A stretch of 64,000 nucleotides of DNA from the NCBI GenBank assembly GCA_033439795.1, contig JAUTDP010000005.1, positions 1,765,001 to 1,829,000 on the forward strand. Reading direction: 5' to 3'. This document shows positions 1-11,800 of this stretch, piece after piece. Under the pieces are notes generated by a model. The model ran no database searches. It saw only the letters and a program-made list of their open reading frames with translations, and was not told where the DNA came from. The DNA comes from Sordaria brevicollis (lineage: Eukaryota > Ascomycota > Sordariomycetes > Sordariales > Sordariaceae). The translations under genes were made by a program, and so were the position numbers. Each line of letters starts with the position of its first letter. The stretch's first letter is position 1.

Positions 1-106
1 TTTTGGGAATGCTTTGTGAGCACCCTCCGCCCCTTACATTACCGTCCTTACTTGCAGGGTGCTGTCTGCAGCGCTTCTCTCAGCTCCTTGTCCATTGAGA
101 ACCTTG

Positions 107-364
107 ATGGCCCCGATCTTGCTAACCAAACATCATCACCACAGAGCCTTACCAAAAGGTCCCCAACGCGAACACTTCCTCGCCGTCGCCACGCCCGAGA
201 ACGTCGCCAATATGAAAAAGTCCGATCACACCGGCACCATCTTCGAGCGAGCCGATTACGGACGACCGTACTCTACCACGACGAGCTACACGCCCAGCGC
301 TGCATGGGCATGGCTGGTGTGCGACGATGAGCATCCCAAGATGTTGGGGTACAATGATATCTAG
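107..364 (+). CDS. possible small or partial ORF, unknown
   Basis: An open frame runs from near the left edge to a stop at 362-364. A Met codon at 107 would give an 85-residue peptide with a His-rich start and an ending that reads like ordinary protein (AWAWLVCDDEHPKMLGYNDI). It could be the 3' end of a gene lying mostly outside the window, a relic, or chance. No family is recognised. An out-of-frame ORF covers the same bases, so coding is not established. Confidence 0.2.
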   Translation: MAPILLTKHHHHRALPKGPQREHFLAVATPENVANMKKSDHTGTIFERADYGRPYSTTTSYTPSAAWAWLVCDDEHPKMLGYNDI

Positions 365-1442
365 ACTTTGATGCAGGAGCATCAGTACCATGGCTGGGCC
401 TTGGTGGAGAAAAGACAGAGGAGAACATTAAGACGCTGGAAGCCGAAATCATTTGCTTCGCTATCAGGTCGTTGGCGTGAAGGCATGAGGGGAAAAAAAT
501 TATCATCACATCTCGGCAAGAAACAGCATGATATGTAACGAAGAGACGAAAGCTCTCATTCGAAGACTTGGTATTAGATTACTACAATTGACGAAGGGTT
601 ACTATACTTTTCCCTAGACCTTTGCTGCAAGACCCAACAGCCTTCTTATAGCGCTGGAACGTGGAGACACCCTCAACAGGACAATTTATTCCCTTCTTTG
701 AATAGCTCAGCGACACAGGTGGGGGGAATGGGTTCTAATTACTCTCACAAGACACTGTAGTGAGCAATGGTCTCGCCAACGAGAGAACCTACCACCAAGA
801 ATTTGAGATCGTATCCAGAAGGTTTGTCGAACGAGCCACCGGCAACACACTCTCCGGCGCATGGGAGGCTGGCCGCTCTGTAGGAAGAAATGGGCGCCCG
901 CCCTTTCGCTATGTTGAAATATATTTCCACTTCCGTCGTTGACGACCTGCTAGACTTATTGATAGAGGTAGACATCGGATTCGATTGTAATAGTAGTGAG
1001 AATGCGGGCCGTCCTGGCTCCGGTGATCGAGAAGAGCACTTGCATCTTATCCGCCTGCCTGCTCAGGCTGTGTCAGCTTCGTGGAAAAAGCTCCGATCCA
1101 AAGAAGCGAGCTGAAATCGGTATTTAGGTACGTACCTATAGCCTTGATTGGGCTGTGTATCTATGTATCTACCTCTAGGTTGGCTGTGTTGTCCCACCGT
1201 GGTTGGCCGATTGTTCAAGACCTATGGTAGTGGTAGGTAGAGAGAGGTAGGTCAGCGACCCCGCCTGAGCTGAAACTGGGCTGGGCTGGGCTGGGCTGCG
1301 GTTTGAATATTCTGCTAGGTATTTCATCCGTTCTGTCTTTTTTGCGGATTCCATCCCAAGTTCATCCCAAGACACCTCTTCTCGCTACTACGTCTCGTGA
1401 GAATCTCAAAACCGCGCGGCGTGCGCAATCTTTCGCAAAACA
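365..1442. other. intergenic, upstream of the HET gene
   Basis: No convincing gene. The stretch holds a short pentanucleotide array, (CTGGG) four times, at 1276-1295, and a perfect 14-bp palindrome (TAGGTACGTACCTA) at 1125-1138. The last 150 bases are probably the promoter and leader of the following gene. Short ORFs here overlap in several frames and look like chance. Confidence 0.6.
1276..1295. repeat. (CTGGG)4 short tandem repeat
   Basis: Four perfect copies of CTGGG lie about 150 bp upstream of the HET-gene start codon, probably in its promoter or leader. Nothing shows a function. Confidence 0.8.
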
Positions 1443-3859
1443 ATGGAGCCCGACACCAACTTCCGACATCTTCGGGGCCTGTACAAACGTCTGGGGAAGG
1501 GGAACAGATCCGGCGGGGAGAGAAGCGAGGTTGAACACCCAGAAAGCAACTCAGAAGGTGAGTCGATGGAAATACCCGTCTGGAAGTTATTCTTGAGAGG
1601 AGGCCGAATACTGTTCGTGTAATAGTGGACTCACAAGTTGTTCCGCAGGAGCCGAAGTGTTCGAAAGATCCCTTGCTCGGATCCGAAATCGCCTCAAACA
1701 TCACTGGAGAGAGGCCACATCCCGGCGTACCGATCATGTTCCTAGACCGGGCACAGATGCTGTTTCCATGACACGGTCTGGTGAAGACGCAACCGATACG
1801 CTCTGTGAGAATTGTCTGCACTTTGACTTCAGCAAGAGAACAGTTCTTTATGACCATCAATATGGAAATGAAATGAATGATGATGCAGTGTTTACCACCT
1901 TTGGCAAGCTTTTGCAGTCATCCGCAACTTGTTCGATGTGCAAGCTTGTCTTGGAAGGGCTCGAAACGAACATTTCAAAGGCTAATCGGGGTTTATTGAC
2001 ACATCGGGTGAATGAAAATAGCAGGATCTTTGTCTCTATTATGAGGTATAAAAAGGATGTCACGGCCACCTTCATTCTCATACCCCCTGAGATAAAGGTT
2101 GTTCGGCTTTACAGTCCCAAGCTGACAGCATTGAGCCTTCTTGTTTATTCAGGTATGCAATTACATATTCCGCCGCTCGTAGCTTCAATTCTAAATCCCT
2201 GATTCTACAGATGACAAAAATTTCGCTCACAATCCGCCACTCGTACCATGGAGCGATAAATGGTTAGCTGTGCTCAAAAAGTGGTTGCACGACTGCGTTC
2301 ACGAGCACGGTTCAGAATGTCGCAGAAGGCTATCCGGAGAAGAAATTGATGAATCACTACCACCACTCCTTCCCACTCGAGTGATTGAGGTAGGCTCTCT
2401 GAAGGGCTCTGGTAATTGCCGCCTTCTGGAGCCAAATGGGCAGCGCGGTCATTATACTGCCCTCAGTTACTGTTGGGGAAGCGCCCCCAAGGCTGACCGA
2501 CCGTACCTAACCACGGCAAAAACGCTTGAGAGACATCTCTTGGGCCTCCCGTGGGATCTACTCCCCAAAACGATTCAGGATACTATACTCCTGACCCGAG
2601 CAATTGGTGTGCGGTATCTTTGGATTGACTCTCTGTGCATCATCCAGGACTCCGAAGCCGACTGGGAGAAAGAAGCAGCCACAATGGGTCAAGTTTATGC
2701 GCAGGCGCGGCTTGTTATTGCCGCAACAACAGGGGCGGATGCTGAGGCTGGCCTGTTCCCACCCCAGACCTACATTCATCTTCCAGCCAGCGGAAAGAGG
2801 CCATCTCTCTATTTTAGCAACTCAGTAAGACAAAATAGTTCTCTGCAACACGATTATCCCCTATTAACCCGAGGGTGGGCTACTCAAGAATGGGTGCTTG
2901 CAAGAAGAGTTGTGTTTTGGACGGGTGTACGGATGTCCTGGTTGTGCGCAAAGTTCGTGAGGGACGCTAACATCGAGTCCGGGTTGGCGGACTATGGGGG
3001 CTTGTTTGCACGATATACCAAATGGGATCAAATCGTCACGCGCTACTCCGAAAGAGACCTCACCCACCCCGAGGATAAGCTCATTGCCATAAAAGGTATC
3101 GCGAACGAAATTCAAAAGAAGAAGCCAAACGACAAATACGCATTTGGATGTTGGCATTCCAACCTACACTGGGAACTTCTGTGGTCAGGCCAAGCTGCTC
3201 CATCAGCTGACTCTGCACTGAAGAACTTGGGTATCCCGTCATGGTCATGGGCTTCCCATCCGAGTAGTGTGCAATTCTTGGAAGTTGCCGATGAAGATTC
3301 CAAGCAATGGAGAGAATCAGACAGGTCTCTTGTGACCCTGGGGGATTCTGCTGTCCGGATAATGGCAGAATGTATGCCAATAGATCTTCATCAACCAGAC
3401 ATAGTAAGTTGTCGAATCCATCGTCGCCCAAACGAACATGGAAGTTTGAGATACAAGTCATCACTTGACGGAGGATTGAGTTTTACTCACTCATCACTTG
3501 ATTATGATTCTATAAAAGAGGTGTTATGTCATACGATGAGATTCAGCGATGCAGGCTACTCGGTGCAAATAACTACTCTTGAAGGGGACATTCTAGTGGT
3601 GTTCGACAAGGAAAACTTTCTCACTACATACCAGAAGAGCCAGAATGAGCGAAATGGCCGAGGGAGGTTTGCGAGTACACCTGATGATTTCTGGTTCGTG
3701 GGGCTGGCCAGGAGTATTATGCACTCGCCAGTTTGGCATGCAGGCTTGGTGTTGCGGAGGAACCCCGATACATCTGACAAATATACTCGAGTCGGGTTGG
3801 CGTTCGCTTCGGAAAGATGGATGAGAGACCCGGAAATTGGAGAGTTCATTGTTGAATGA
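1443..3859 (+). CDS. HET-domain protein (heterokaryon incompatibility family)
   Basis: Three exons (1443-1557, 1649-2152, 2211-3859) join in frame to 755 residues. Introns are 91 and 58 bp, with gtgagt and gtatgc donors and cag acceptors; the ATG at 1443 has a good context (aaaacaATGG). The HET domain starts near residue 288 with YTALSYCWG and continues through LWIDSLCIIQD to the VIAATTGADAEAGLF region. Upstream lie the paired-cysteine motifs CENC and CSMC usual in the N-terminal half of fungal HET proteins. Family members trigger cell death on non-self recognition when overexpressed or combined with incompatible partners. The allele specificity and partner of this one cannot be seen. The frame is intact throughout, with no stop or frameshift. 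It sits at the edge of a region that also holds a HeLo-type gene. Confidence 0.9.
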
Positions 3860-4683
3860 TGGGTAAGCAGACCGGCAGCAGACAGGAGATGCGAAGGCCC
3901 GTAAAAAGGGGAGGGAAGGATAAAACGAAAAGGTGATAGAAGGATCTCTTGGGTTTGACCATTTGATAGTTGACCATGGACGCGGCTGACTGAGATCAGG
4001 AAGATGCTTGTTTTGGGAGCAGAATTGGCTGTTGCAGTAAAGAGGAGGAAACTGGTCAAGTTGTGTGAAGGAGAAAAAAGGCCGAGGCAGTATTCCAAAA
4101 TTGCGCCACTGGCTTCAGTCATGAGCACTGATCTAACCTTCCAAACCTTCCTTTTCCATTGCCGTCTTATCGATTCACAAGACATTCAGAAAGCTGCGCC
4201 TTCTGTCTTGAACAGCCACATATGCCGGAGATAGCCGTGGTTCGAAGCATGGAAGGAGTGTCTATGACTGGAGGGAAGCATGCTCAAGCGCATTTCGAAA
4301 GGCTGGTCCTTCATAGAGTCGCTAACTTAAAATGGGAAGCTGCCTTGCGAGCCAACCTTTTTCTGCCCCTGTGCTGCGCCTTGTGGAAGGAGTCATTGAG
4401 TTTACCGGAAAGTACGGGAAAGCGAAGAAGATTGGTAAGGACCAGGATATTGAAAATACGTATTGTTTGTAAGCGTTGGAGAGCAAGATGACAGACAGGC
4501 CCTGGGGATATCATGAACATGAGCGCGTCATTGTGAATTGGAAAGAAAAGAAAAGTACCATATTGCAATTAAGCCAAATAAAAAGGGTATCTCTACTCAC
4601 GCAAACTTCCAAGCATACCTGTGTCATAAACCCCACGTGCTTTCTTCAAGTCGCACGTTGAACCACAGCAAGTCCTCTCATAC
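3860..4683. other. convergent intergenic region
   Basis: Contains the 3' ends of the HET gene (+) and the PIP-kinase-like gene (-). Several overlapping short ORFs exist but none has a recognisable domain or splice-supported extension. I see no RNA gene or repeat. Confidence 0.6.
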
Positions 4684-5891
4684 TCACTCACTCCCCTCCC
4701 CCACAACCTCCACATAACTCCTACACATCTTCAAGAACCTCTGCCTATACTCCTCGGGCGTAGTCGTGATACTCATCGGCCCCTGCTTGCTAATCAACAA
4801 GTTCCACAACTTGATCAACACCGTCATTACCTGCGGCTGCAGCTTGTGTTTTGCCCAAAAGAAGTCCAAGATGGACGCTCGGTAGATATACTTTCCATCC
4901 GCCGACGCGATCCCAGTCCTCCACGATGGCGGACTCGGCGGCACCGACGGACCCTCAGTGGGCACCACCTCCTCCACCGCTTCAGACGACGAGGCAGCCG
5001 CTGGATCAGGGTTATTGTCTTGTCCCGCTGGTGTGTGCATACGCACCAAGAACAGCGAGTAATCCACCGCATTGTGTTCCGCCAACAATGCCGTGTCCTC
5101 TTCGAGACACTTGAAGAACTCATCCGCTTGTTTCTTGGTCAACCGGATCTTGTCGTGGAACTCGTCGGCCAGCTGGCTCTTGGTTGCTTCGCTAGTCAGA
5201 GCGCCGTCGGCGATGTCGCGCTCGGGATAAAAGTACGAGGTGGGCTTGAGATCCCAGTCTTCCCAGTCGACGTCGCCGCGCTTTTTTGCTTCGGAGCGGC
5301 CGTACATGATGTTTTCCATGACGATGTGATGGGAGGGCGCAAGCCGGAAAATGCGCCCAATGGAGACGCCTGAGGCACCGAGGAAGTCGCAGATTCGAAC
5401 GAGGAGCGAGCGTGGGTGGGTGGCCATGTATTCGACGTAGGGCGTAAGGAGGTCGTCGCGGAAGAAGGAGTGTTCGGAGTGTCGAGGGACGGATTTGACG
5501 AGGTACTTTTGGTCTTGTGTTGAGTAGAAGGTCTGTTCGTATCGATCTCGTCAGTGGAAGTCTTCATGGAGGAACATAGTGGAAGACCTACAGAACCAGA
5601 GAAGCCCATGTCTCCAATAGAGCTCAAGGACTCTTCAGGCTTATCGCCATCTTGTGGCTTGAAGGACTCGTAGTATTCACCATCTTCGACATCCCAATGG
5701 TTTCTTCGTAGGTTGGCAAAATCGGCCGGTCGGATCTTTTGTAGGACCAACTGGTGGATCGAGAAGAAGAGTGAGAAGAGCGATAGGATCAGGCGAAGGG
5801 GATTCCTGCTGCTTGATCGTCGTTTCGCGAGTCCGCTGGTGTCGGTGATGGCCCTCGCGATCGAGCGTGCGATTGTTTTGGTTCGCCCCAT
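4684..5891 (-). CDS. phosphatidylinositol-phosphate kinase-like protein (short form)
   Basis: Two exons on the minus strand (5891-5592 and 5532-4684) separated by a 59-bp intron with a CTGAC branch site give 382 residues. The start MGRTKTIARS is followed by a basic stretch and a short hydrophobic helix (LILSLFSLFFS). Exon 2 resembles the catalytic core of PIP 4/5-kinases: a lysine-bearing strand (YLVKSVPRH), the HIVMENIMYG strand, WDLK in place of the usual DLKGS loop, DYSLFL, and a late ILDFF resembling the family IID motif. True PIP5 kinases such as yeast Mss4 are roughly twice as long and have a fuller activation loop. Activity on PI4P is therefore uncertain; it may be a divergent or inactive relative. 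It is divergently paired with twinfilin, an actin regulator that binds phosphoinositides in other organisms; a functional link is only suggestive. Confidence 0.75.
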
Positions 5892-6584
5892 GGTGTAGCT
5901 AGGGGAGTGTAGGATATGGTGTATAGGTTTACAAGAAAGCCAAGATGAAGACCCGTCTGATGTTTCTTCGGTTCTCCAAAGATCATCCGAAAGACGCTCG
6001 ACCGTGCTGCTGATCAGGAACGAACGACGGCCTGGAACAGTTCGGTTTGTCAACTGACGTCATTGTGTTTACTGGAAAGCTTATCTGTAGTCAGCCCCTA
6101 ACCCTTATCAGGACCCGAATGTGAGCAGCTGGTCTGTGCTGCTTGTCAGGAACCAGCCGTCCAATCGTGAGACCGAGGCTGACACGGCCAGTATCACGAC
6201 GAAGTGATCATGAAGCTGTTGATACTAGTATATCAAGGCAATGGGTTGAATTCTTCAATATTCTCGTCAAGAATCAAGACGGACCTTGAGAAGAAGTTGA
6301 TATACGGAAGTTCGAGACATCAAGAGAAGAGCACTGACAAAGTCCCCTGTAATTCCAGGGACCAACGCCTAAAAGCCCCACTGTACCTTGCTGGCTGGCA
6401 CCAGACCCGCCCGAGCCCCACCATAGCTGCGTGACAGCCCCATCGCCGGCCTTGGTTGACCGCATCGCATCGCGATAGATCAGCCCGACTTCCTTCGACC
6501 AAACATCCTCATCTCTACCTAGAAGACATCTTTCCTCTATCTCAACTGTAGTCAATAGTTGGGACACAGAGAAACACCGCCAAC
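5892..6584. promoter_or_regulatory. divergent promoter region
   Basis: About 690 bp separates the start codons of the PIP-kinase-like gene (-) and twinfilin (+), so both promoters and leaders lie here. No TATA box or known operator is obvious. Confidence 0.5.
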
Positions 6585-7811
6585 ATGCAGTCAGGAATCT
6601 CCGGTAAGTAGCTGTCACCGTCCACCTCCCCATCTGGCGAGAGCTCAGCCTTCCCCTGGAAGCACCATCAATCACCACCACCAGACAACACCAGAAAGAG
6701 CATCACTGACACAGTTTCACAAACCGCAGCCTCCAAGGAGCTAATCTCCCAATTCAACGACCTCCTCCGCTCCGAATCCACCTTCGGCCTCCTCGTCAAC
6801 ATCTCCAACGAGCAACTCACCCCCATCCAGCCCCTCACCTCTTCTGGTTCAGGCTCGCCATCCTCCTCCTTCGCCTCCAATGTCGACACCCTTTTGACCC
6901 CCCACATCAAAGAAAAAGAAGCCCTCTACATCATCCTCCGCCGCTATGACTCCTCCCCCGCCTTAGTAGCAGTCACCTACGTCCCCGACACCGCTCCCGT
7001 GCGACAAAAGATGTTGTTCGCCTCTACCCGTTTGACTTTAGTCAGAGAGCTGGGATCGGAACACTTCCGGGAGACGATTTTCGCTACGACGGCTAAGGAG
7101 CTGACGAGCCAAGGGTTTGAGAAACATGATGCGCATACGGCGCTGGACGCCCCTCTAACGGAGGAGGAGAAGAGTTTGGGAGAAGTCAAAAGGGCGGAGC
7201 AGGAGGCTGGCAGCGGAACGGGCAAGAGGGAGATTCATCTGGGTAGTCAGATGGCGATGCCGATGGGGGATGATGCGGTTATGTCGTTGAAGGAGTTGGC
7301 GATGGGGGAGGGGAGGGGGGTTGTTTCTCTGGTACGTTCCGTTCTTTTTTTTACCCCTTCCGCTCTACCATGTTACGGTCAATTGCTAACCAACCTTTGC
7401 GTGCTGTAGAAAGTTAACCCCACCACCGAAACAATCGACCTCCTCCCCCCTCCCTCCTCCACCCCCTCCTCTTTGTCGGAACTCGTCTCCTCAATCTCCA
7501 CCACCGAACCACGCTTCACCTTCTACCGATACACCCACACCCACAAAGGATCCGAGGAGTCACCCATCCTCTTCTTCTACACCAACCCTACCAACAACGG
7601 CGGTCGCGTGGCTATCAAGCAGCGCATGCTGTACCCCCTGATGAAGCGCGCCGTGCTCGAAGTCGCAGCGAAGGAGGGATTGAATGTGGACAAGAAGTTT
7701 GAGGTGGAAGAACCGAGCGAGATCACCGAGGAGAGCGTGTTGAGTGAGTTGCACCCCAAGGTGGTGCAGAGTAGAGGGTTTGCTAGGCCGAAGAGGCCTG
7801 GTGGTCGTTAA
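6585..7811 (+). CDS. twf1: twinfilin, actin monomer-binding protein
   Basis: Three exons (6585-6603, 6730-7331, 7410-7811) give 340 residues, the usual twinfilin length. The first exon has only 19 coding bases, and the spliced start reads MQSGISASKELISQF, typical of the family. Intron 1 (126 bp) has gtaagt, CTGAC and cag; intron 2 (78 bp) has gtacgt, CTAAC and tag. Two ADF/cofilin homology domains follow each other: the first contains YIILRRYD and the VRQKMLFASTR segment, the second FTFYRYTH, ILFFYTNP and VAIKQRMLYPLMK. The C-terminal tail ends in ARPKRPGGR, the basic region that binds capping protein and phosphoinositides in characterised twinfilins. The known family role is to sequester actin monomers and assist barbed-end depolymerisation in the cytoplasm. 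No defect is visible. Confidence 0.93.
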
Positions 7812-8818
7812 GTGCTCTTCTTGATGAGAAGAGGGCGGAGAGGAAGGGGTCAGGCGTTGGTTCGGAATAAGTGATGGAGCAGGCGATCCATTATGAAGAG
7901 CATTGTGACGGTCTAGGAAGACTTGACGTACCTAGCCAAGACATATACAGTTGAACTAAATACGATAATTGGAACAAACACATCCGCTGGCTGGAAAACA
8001 TGAGGATAGATTTGACCTTGTTTATCAATAAATGCTTCACAATCGATAATATCCATCTGTGAGGGGAGAAGCAGAAGAGGTATTGCGCTAAAACGGAATA
8101 TTCCCCCATGACGCAGGGAAGGGGCTGGTGGTGGACTATCACGGCCGGAAAAGAACGAAAGTCAAAGTCCCTCCTAATAAATAAAACATTCTCTACCTCA
8201 CCCCCACCCCTCGCCCGCCCCATCACTCAATATTGCTCTCATCATTTTCGAACGTGATGATGATGAAGTGTCATTGTGTTCTCAGTATTAGCTCAAAACT
8301 GGTCGGAAGTGGATGAAAGCGTTCTCTTTTCTAGAAATGTTGTCTGGGTTGAGTGGTCAAAATATGGTTATTGCCTCATTGAATAACTTTTTTATCTCCA
8401 CGGCATTTATATCTCCTTGCCCATTTTAGTTACAGACAAACTTGCTCTGGTCTCCTATACATTGTTTCCTACGCATTTAATTGTTCGTGGTTTAGAGGTG
8501 ACGACAACCTGGACTGAATGAGATATGTCGCTAACAGACTTACATGTGGCTTAGCAGATGTTCAGATAGCGCCATATCTGACGGCCTGTTTGACAGGATC
8601 ACAAGTTCTCTTCGGCCAGTCAAACACATCACTTTTGAGTTGTAAAGATTTGAAGATGGAGGTATAGACGGCGTTCACTTGCAAATCATTTCTCGACTGG
8701 TTTGACAAACCATTTACTCAAAAATCTCGCTTTCCATTCCATTCTTTCCAAATATTTTACACCAAAACAAGGGTATCAAAACAAGAATCCAAAACCATAC
8801 ATCCCCCTATATCCAACA
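7812..8818. other. convergent intergenic region
   Basis: Holds the 3' untranslated parts of twinfilin (+) and the HeLo/pseudokinase/protease gene (-). Moderately AT-rich, with no supported ORF, repeat or RNA gene. Confidence 0.6.
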
Positions 8819-11800
8819 TCAAGCAATCCCAGTCCCCCACCTCTCCACCCCAAACGGCATCGCCCCCTCCAGCGCCGCGGCTTCCAAATGAATATCCTTA
8901 AAATCATGTTCCAAATCCTCTACCCCTTCATCATATATTCCATCATCGTTATCATCAATATCATTGTGTCGTCGTCTTACTGATTCTCTTCTTTCTGCCT
9001 CTGCCATACCCGAGGCGCCAACCGGGAGAGCCATAGCGACGGCCTGAGCTTGTTTCAACTCGCTGTATGCGGGTAGGTAATCTTCTTCTACTTGTTTCTG
9101 TAAGCGTCGAACGCTGGACTGGCGGCTGCCGGGCATGTGGTGGTTTGTGTTTTGGTCGATAGGGAAGTCGTCGTAGCCGGGGGTCCGATGCCGGCGAAGG
9201 CACTGCCTCTTGAAAATGTTCGGCTTAGTCCTGAACCGTAGTCCTGTTGTTGGTGGCCGATGTAGGTCCTTGCACTCGCGGCGCTGGTTTGTCTGCTTAT
9301 GCTTCCTCCTCCGTAGATATCATTGCTTCCGATTGTGCGCGTGCTAGCTTTGCTGGCTTGACGACTCACTCCGGGCGTGCGGTCGTCGTAGAATTGGGAT
9401 TGATAAATGACTGCGCCGGTGGGTCCAGGAAGCCTGATCTCATCTGCTTCCAAGATCTCGGCAATGTCCCGAATTAGAACGTCCATGGGGCAGATGTACG
9501 CTACTCGCTTCCTGCTTGACCAAGCGAGGACGTGGCCGCAGACACTACCGCTGTCGCGTTCCACTACCCAGGCGCCGGAATCACCGGGGATACCCATCGG
9601 CAGTGGCTGACGACGTGAGTTGATCGTGTGGTCTCCGGATCCGGAGGGTCGGTTAGGCCGGTTAGGCACCAAACCCAAGGAAGGAGTGCCAGAGACCTGG
9701 TAAGTGTGACTGGGCGAAGTCCGACCCAGTATCTTTACCGAGGTGAGGGCAGGAAGAATGGTTCCTGTCTGCAGGCCAGAGGTGCGGGCCATGCATTGCA
9801 CTTGAAGACCGGGAAGGGTGTTGGAGGGGGCGGTCGACGTCGGCATAATTGTCGGGATCTGGTCAAGAGGAAGGCTGGGAAGACGAGAATGCTTCTTTCC
9901 CTTCTTGCCCGATGGAAGGTTCGAAGCCTTCGGAATCCAGTTGTCGGATGGTTGACGATCGTCCTCGAACTCGAACAGTGCCCAATCAATTTCGTGCACA
10001 AGACCATTCTCCTTCCGCCGGCGAATACCACTGGACGCATACATCTCACCCACCCTGAATGTGTCGAGATGGTCTTGGTCTTTGTCATCAGCTGATGGGT
10101 AGAAATCGCTGGCCACGTCGTCCAGAGCCGGTTGTGTGATGATGAAGCCTTCACCGCAGCCGGGCTCAATGCCAGGGATGTCGCCGGGTTCGGTGAATTG
10201 CTCCTCTTCTTCGTAGTAGTCGTCGTCATCGGAAGCTTCGCTGGTTATGGCGGACTCGGAGTAGGCTTCGGAATCGGTGTCAGAAAATTCGCAGGCGTAG
10301 TCACCGTTCTCGCTGCTATCGGGGAGGATTCGTCGGTGTTGGAGTACTGTTGTGCATACCACGCTGCAAGATCGCCAAGTCCTCCGCCTGCCATACTTCT
10401 GGCATTATCATCGGCACCTTGCTCGTCGGGGTCATCCAACATGTGGTGCACCGTCATTCCATAGGACTTGTCGTCCACCACAATGAGTCCTCCCAGGCTG
10501 ACAGGCGGCAAGTGTCGATCGCCGATCCATGCACCAATACTCGCGCCATTCTGTGGCTTCGGCTGGTATGAGGGATTGGCGGCAATGATATCTTCAGAAT
10601 CCTCGGGGTTGGCCATGCTACGGTTGATGACCTGCTTTCGTGATCGGAGAACTTGACCCTTGCAAACCTTGAGTCCGATGTTCGACCGTGTTCCATCAAA
10701 CAGCATGCCTAGCTTCTTCTTAAGAATGGCCCTAACCTTGCTAACCGACGTGCAGACGACCAATACGGTAGGCTTGGTACGTTGTGGTGACTCGCCAATC
10801 GATTCGAGGGAAATCTCGACGGACTCAGGGTTCTTACGGTAGAACGTCTTGAGGGCGGAGTTGATCTCGGGCATGAGGACGGAGTTCCACTGTTCGACGA
10901 CATCAGGCGGTAAGGGTACTTGGGGGTAGAGGCGCGCTTTTTCCTTTGCTGAAGAGTCCTTGGCTTGGCGCGCTGTAACGTGTTAGATACCATCAAACAT
11001 CGGATGAAATGAGGCTCACTCTTACCTTGGATCTTGGCCCGTACTTCCGCTTCAGGATCGGCGGGCACACTCACAACCTCCGGTTCCTCAATTTTGTGGG
11101 CTACGGGAATTGGAGTTTCAACGACAGGCTTTTCAGATTCGGCCGCCTTCGAGGAGCCAGAACCTGAAGCAACTGGTTCTGAGGGTAGTGGCATAGCTGC
11201 CGGTGCAGGAGAAAGGTCGTCTCCCAGCCTCTCCTCCAAGTTGCTCACGCCATCCAGAATGCAGCATGCCTCCAGATAACGACTGGCCTTGAACTCAACA
11301 TGACGAGCAATCTCATCCATGGTATGCTGACCACCGATCTCCTGATCAACCGCCTTCAAACATGTCTCAACGGCCTTCCTGTAGAGCGTACCACATCGAA
11401 TAGCCAGTTGATCAAGAATAGCATGGGAAACGACTGGATTTTGAACATCCGGGAGGATGTTCTCCAGCTTATTCCACAAGCCAACAGAAACGAGGATCAT
11501 GGCCAAAGAGTAGAGATCCAAGGTCTTGGAATCAGCATTGTTGTTGAGAGGAGATTTGGAACTGTTCTTGGGGTCCAACGGATGTCTATAAGGCGTGAAA
11601 GGTTCGGGCTCGTCTTGTGATTGTGGCTCAGAGAACAAGTCAAACGACGAGACCAAAGGCCGTCTGATGTCAACCTCGCCTTGGCTCATTCCGCTGATTT
11701 CGGGATCTGTGCTGACGGCATTGCAGAAGGAGATGTTGTCAATAAGAAGGTTTCCATGAGTGACGCCCCTGGCATGGAGATCGAAGATGGTGTTGGCCAA

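Noticed and set aside
4846..5373. 175-residue plus-strand ORF
   Set aside because: Antisense to exon 2 of the PIP-kinase-like gene, which has clear family motifs.
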